Below are positions 26,300 to 28,685 of a DNA stretch of 28,685 bases, in pieces. The stretch's first letter is position 1. Each line of letters starts with the position of its first letter. The notes beneath the pieces were generated by a model. It worked only from the letters and a program-made list of their open reading frames with translations, was not told the origin of the DNA and ran no database searches. A program made the translations under genes and the position numbers. This stretch comes from SZUA-365 sp034002405 (GTDB lineage Bacteria > Bacteroidota > Ignavibacteria > SZUA-365): contig JAVFAS010000048.1 of assembly GCA_034002405.1 (NCBI GenBank), positions 1-28,685 on the forward strand, written 5' to 3'.

Positions 26300-26344
26300 G
26301 GACGCGGCACTTGCATGACAGGGTGCCGCGTCCCATTTTATATT
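26300..26344 (+). terminator. Intrinsic terminator of sprA
   Basis: A perfect 11-bp stem (26300-26310 paired with 26323-26333) with a 12-base loop, followed by CATTTTATATT, lies 43 bases past the sprA stop codon. The stem is GC-rich and the T-rich tail begins two bases after it. The same bases also carry the promoter candidate for the next operon. Confidence 0.85.
26315..26344 (+). promoter_or_regulatory. Promoter candidate for ebfC-recR, embedded in the sprA terminator
   Basis: ATGACA (26315-26320, 5 of 6 to TTGACA) lies in the terminator loop. After 18 bases comes TATATT (26339-26344, 5 of 6 to TATAAT), which forms part of the terminator's T-rich tail. Transcription would start near 26351, giving a leader of about 29 bases with GAGG at 26371-26374 before the ebfC ATG. 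This is the best-scoring promoter by eye in the window. Confidence 0.5.
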
Positions 26345-26379
26345 GATTGATCAAAACGCATTCTCACATCGAGGAACAG

Positions 26380-26718
26380 ATGAGTCTCAATTTGCAGGAT
26401 ATGATGGCAAAGGTGCAGGAGCTGCAGAGCCGCATGGGCGAGGCCCAGGAGAAGCTCCGCGCGATCGAAACCACCGTGGAGGTGGGTGGCGGCATGGTGT
26501 CGGTCACCATGAACGGGAAGCAGGAAGTCCGCAAGATCAAGCTCGAGCGCAGTGTCGTGACACCCGAAGATGTCGAGCTGCTCGAGGATCTGATTCTTTC
26601 CGCCGTCAACAAGGCCATCGATCAGTCGAAGAAGTTGGCGCAGGAGGAAATGGGCAAGGCGACCTCGGGCATGATCCCGAATATTCCGGGTCTGAATCTC
26701 GGGAATCTCGGACTCTGA
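26380..26718 (+). CDS. ebfC: Nucleoid-associated protein, YbaB/EbfC family
   Basis: A 112-residue protein of the YbaB/EbfC family, which forms tweezer-like dimers on DNA. Visible are the N-terminal heptad-rich helix (DMMAKVQELQSRMGEAQEKL), a central beta region with 'VEVGGGMVSVTMNGKQEVRKIKLE' (the G-x-V-x-V-x-x-N-G core) and a C-terminal helix 'LEDLILSAVNKAIDQSKKL'. The tail ends in a hydrophobic Pro/Gly/Leu segment that is common in the family. The chosen ATG (26380) has GAGG 5 bases upstream; an in-frame TTG at 26347 would add 11 residues without family support. The stop is 7 bases before the recR start, the ybaB-recR pairing found in very many bacteria, implying a recombination or repair context. 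Confidence 0.96.
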   Translation: MSLNLQDMMAKVQELQSRMGEAQEKLRAIETTVEVGGGMVSVTMNGKQEVRKIKLERSVVTPEDVELLEDLILSAVNKAIDQSKKLAQEEMGKATSGMIPNIPGLNLGNLGL

Positions 26719-26725
26719 CGCCCGC

Positions 26726-27322
26726 ATGCTGTCCACCTCACCGTCGCTCGACGCCCTGATTTCAGAGTTCTCCCGTCTGCCGGGCATCGGTCGCAAGACC
26801 GCGCAACGACTTGCGTTGCATGTGTTGCGACGTCCCCGCGCGGAGGTCGAGCAGATGGCCGAGGCATTGCTGCGCGTCAAGGACAACGTCCGCACCTGTT
26901 CGATCTGCTGCAACATTACCGAGGACGATCCCTGTGTGATCTGTCGCAGTGACAAGCGCAGCCACGCGGTGATCTGCGTGGTGGAGGAGTCCAACGACGT
27001 CTTCGCCATCGAGCGCACGAATGAATTCCGCGGCCTCTATCACGTGCTCGGTGGCCGGCTCTCGCCCCTCGAAGGCATCGGTCCCGACGACCTGCATCTG
27101 CGCGAACTTCTCGATCGCGCGGGTTCGGGCGTCGAGGAGATCATTCTCGCGATGAATCCGAATGTCGAGGGCGAGGCGACGACGCTTTATCTGTCGCGAC
27201 TGCTCAAGCCCATGGGACTGCGCATCACCCGCATCGCGCGCGGCATTCCGGTGGGAAGCGATCTCGAATTCACCGACGCGGCCACGATCACCCGCGCGTT
27301 CGAAGGCCGCGTCGCCCTGTAA
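26726..27322 (+). CDS. recR: Recombination protein RecR
   Basis: A 198-residue protein with the complete RecR layout: an N-terminal helix-hairpin-helix (LPGIGRKTAQRLALHVL, 18-34), a C4 zinc finger with Cys58, Cys61, Cys70 and Cys73 (C-X2-C-X8-C-X2-C), a Toprim domain (about 79-172, beginning AVICVVEESNDV) and the C-terminal 'ARGIPVGSDLEFTD' motif followed by a short tail. RecR acts with RecO, and in many bacteria RecF, to load RecA onto gapped single-stranded DNA. Length is standard (about 200). It lies 7 bases after ebfC and 15 bases before the methyltransferase gene, so all are likely co-transcribed. No strong ribosome-binding site precedes the ATG, which fits translational coupling to ebfC. 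Confidence 0.98.
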   Translation: MLSTSPSLDALISEFSRLPGIGRKTAQRLALHVLRRPRAEVEQMAEALLRVKDNVRTCSICCNITEDDPCVICRSDKRSHAVICVVEESNDVFAIERTNEFRGLYHVLGGRLSPLEGIGPDDLHLRELLDRAGSGVEEIILAMNPNVEGEATTLYLSRLLKPMGLRITRIARGIPVGSDLEFTDAATITRAFEGRVAL

Positions 27323-27337
27323 CACTTCGGTCCGCAC

Positions 27338-28132
27338 ATGTCCTGGTACCAGCATTGGTTCGCCGACGCGCTCTACATGGAGCTGTACGCGCACCGCGAC
27401 GCCGCGGAGGCACGGCAGGCGGTCGACCTGTTCGCGCAAGTGACCGGCATGCACGACCCGGAACACCGCAGGCACGACCCGGACCACCGCAGGCACGACG
27501 AGGCGTTCTCCAGCCACCCGTATTCCGTTCTCGATCTCGCCTGCGGCACCGGACGCCATGCGTTCGAACTCGCCCGCCGGGGATATCTCGTGACGGCCGC
27601 CGATCTCTCCCCCACGCTGCTTGCCGCCGCCGCGCGCAAGACCCAGCGCTTCGGTCCGCGACTCCGCCTGCTTCGTTGCGACATGCGCCACCTTCCCTTT
27701 CGCACGGGATTCCACGCCGTACTGCAACTGTTCACCGCCTTCGGCTATTTTCACGAGGACAGCGAAAATGAACGCGTCATCGCGGAGGTCGCGCGTATCC
27801 TGCGTCCCGGTGGCTGGTACATGCTCGACTTCCTCAACGCCACCGCGCTCGCATCCACGCTCACCCCGCGCAGCGAGACACGCACGACGGATGCGCGCAT
27901 CGCGCAGGAACGCAGGATCGTGAACGGCCGGGTGGAAAAACGCATCCACATCATGCAGCATGGCGAGCAGCGGGAATATGTCGAGTCGGTGCGCCTCTTC
28001 ACGCCCGACGATTTTCGCGCGATGTTCGCCCGACAGGCTCTGTCGTTGGAGGATATCCGCGGCGATTACACCGGTGCGATGTATGCGGCGGATTCCCCAC
28101 GCTGCATTCTGTTCGCACGGAGGATGGCATGA
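27338..28132 (+). CDS. Class I SAM-dependent methyltransferase
   Basis: A 264-residue protein with a Rossmann-type methyltransferase core: motif I VLDLACGTGRH (64-74), the acidic end of strand 2 at Asp89 (TAADLS), motif II/III region 'LRCDMRHLPF' (112-121), 'VLQLFTAFGYFHED' (128-141) and the post-motif 'ARILRPGGWYMLDFLN' (152-167). The N-terminus (WYQHWFADALYMELYAHRD) is typical of a small-molecule methyltransferase subgroup often found beside recR in this phylum, as I recall; the substrate is unknown. An unusual His/Arg/Asp-rich tandem repeat (39-54) sits just before motif I. The gene begins 15 bases after recR and its stop overlaps the next start (ATGA at 28129-28132), so translation of the two is probably coupled. 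Confidence 0.9.
   Translation: MSWYQHWFADALYMELYAHRDAAEARQAVDLFAQVTGMHDPEHRRHDPDHRRHDEAFSSHPYSVLDLACGTGRHAFELARRGYLVTAADLSPTLLAAAARKTQRFGPRLRLLRCDMRHLPFRTGFHAVLQLFTAFGYFHEDSENERVIAEVARILRPGGWYMLDFLNATALASTLTPRSETRTTDARIAQERRIVNGRVEKRIHIMQHGEQREYVESVRLFTPDDFRAMFARQALSLEDIRGDYTGAMYAADSPRCILFARRMA
27451..27499 (+). repeat. 21-bp tandem repeat (2.3 copies) coding a His-rich insert
   Basis: Two consecutive 21-bp units (27451-27471 and 27472-27492) differ at a single base, and a third copy starts at 27493 and diverges after seven bases. In frame they read HDPEHRR, HDPDHRR, HDE. The near identity at the DNA level suggests a recent duplication by slippage. It extends the loop between the N-terminal helix and motif I of the methyltransferase. 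Confidence 0.9.
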
Positions 28133-28685
28133 TGCGTGCCCGTATCCTCGGTGGACTTTCCCTGTGTCTCGTGCTCGTGACAGGATGCGGCCTGTTCGAA
28201 ACCCGTGAACCCGAGGCACCCAGCAGCGGCAGTTCGACCTTCGTCCCTCCCACCGCGCCGGCGATCGTTCTCGACAACCTGGAGAATGCGATCGCGGAAA
28301 AAAATTCGGAGAGTTATATCCGTTGTCTTGTGGACACGCTCAATTCCTCGCGCTCCTTCGCGTTCGTCCCCACGGCGACGGCGGCGGGACGCTACGCCGG
28401 CACGTTCGCCTCATGGTCGTTGCAATCCGAGCGTGGATGGTTCGCCGCGGTGAAGGCCATCGCCCCCGAGGATGCCCCGTCCTACCTCAATCTCGACGGC
28501 AGCTTCGTTGTCATCGCCGCGGATTCCGCCGTGTACGAAGGCCGGTATGAGATGACCATCCGTCACGGTGTGTCCAACATCAGCGAAACCGTGCGCGGAT
28601 CGCTGCAGTTCGTCCTGCACACCGATCGCAATTCCATCTGGAGCATCACGCGATGGACGGATCTTCCGCTGGCGGACGAAACCAG
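28129..28685 (+). CDS. Putative lipoprotein, NTF2-like in character (runs off right edge)
   Basis: An open frame of 185 codons reaching the window end without a stop. Residues 1-20 form a lipoprotein signal: positive MMRARI, hydrophobic core, then a lipobox LVTG followed by Cys20. A Pro/Ser-rich spacer follows, then a mixed helix/strand domain (VLDNLENAIAEKNSESYIRCL and a later WFAAVKA helix, with strands ending in SITRWTDL) that suggests an NTF2/SnoaL-like cone fold, although I cannot assign a family with certainty. The start overlaps the methyltransferase stop in an ATGA; GGAGG (28119-28123) is 5 bases from the first ATG and 8 from the second (28132). Whether the lipoprotein stays in the inner membrane or is moved by the LolA system cannot be told. 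Function unknown. Confidence 0.8.
   Translation, partial: MMRARILGGLSLCLVLVTGCGLFETREPEAPSSGSSTFVPPTAPAIVLDNLENAIAEKNSESYIRCLVDTLNSSRSFAFVPTATAAGRYAGTFASWSLQSERGWFAAVKAIAPEDAPSYLNLDGSFVVIAADSAVYEGRYEMTIRHGVSNISETVRGSLQFVLHTDRNSIWSITRWTDLPLADET

Overview
This window looks like a chromosomal segment from the Bacteroidota/Chlorobi side of the tree, most likely an Ignavibacteria- or Kapabacteria-type organism. Three things point there: a giant secreted protein with a type IX secretion (T9SS) type A sorting domain of the 'NYPNPFNPST' style common in those lineages, a full-length SprA (the T9SS outer-membrane translocon), and a high GC content (about 60% by eye). I see no phage, transposon, CRISPR, tRNA or rRNA signature. 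It reads as core-genome sequence, not an island. The taxonomic call is inference from gene content.

Layout. Everything left of about 18.4 kb is on the minus strand and everything right of it is on the plus strand, so the window is centred on a divergent intergenic region (18386-18753). At the far left is the N-terminus of an M20-type metallopeptidase (1-98), then an intrinsic terminator, then a single 9-kb gene for a 3015-residue secreted T9SS cargo protein (194-9241). A 574-bp AT-richer non-coding region (9242-9815) separates it from a co-directional minus-strand series whose transcription order is lptF, lptG, queD, then talC-type transaldolase, gcvT, ftsK, lolA. On the plus strand come sprA (7.5 kb), a terminator/promoter overlap, then ebfC(ybaB)-recR-methyltransferase-lipoprotein, the last gene running off the right edge.

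How the genes work together. Much of the window serves the cell envelope. LptF and LptG are the membrane permease pair of the LPS exporter. The LolA-like protein carries lipoproteins across the periplasm. SprA is the outer-membrane conduit of the T9SS. The giant gene encodes a likely T9SS substrate, so translocon and probable client are 9 kb apart. FtsK and RecR/EbfC add chromosome segregation and recombinational repair. GcvT, the transaldolase/fructose-6-phosphate aldolase and QueD are metabolic genes embedded in the same strand-coherent block.

I did not find a clearly new defence or mobile system. The points most worth a second look are the giant modular cargo protein, the helical insert in SprA, the long LptF, a promoter that appears to sit inside a terminator hairpin at 26300-26344, a possibly leaderless start at position 98, and a His-rich tandem-repeat insert in the methyltransferase.
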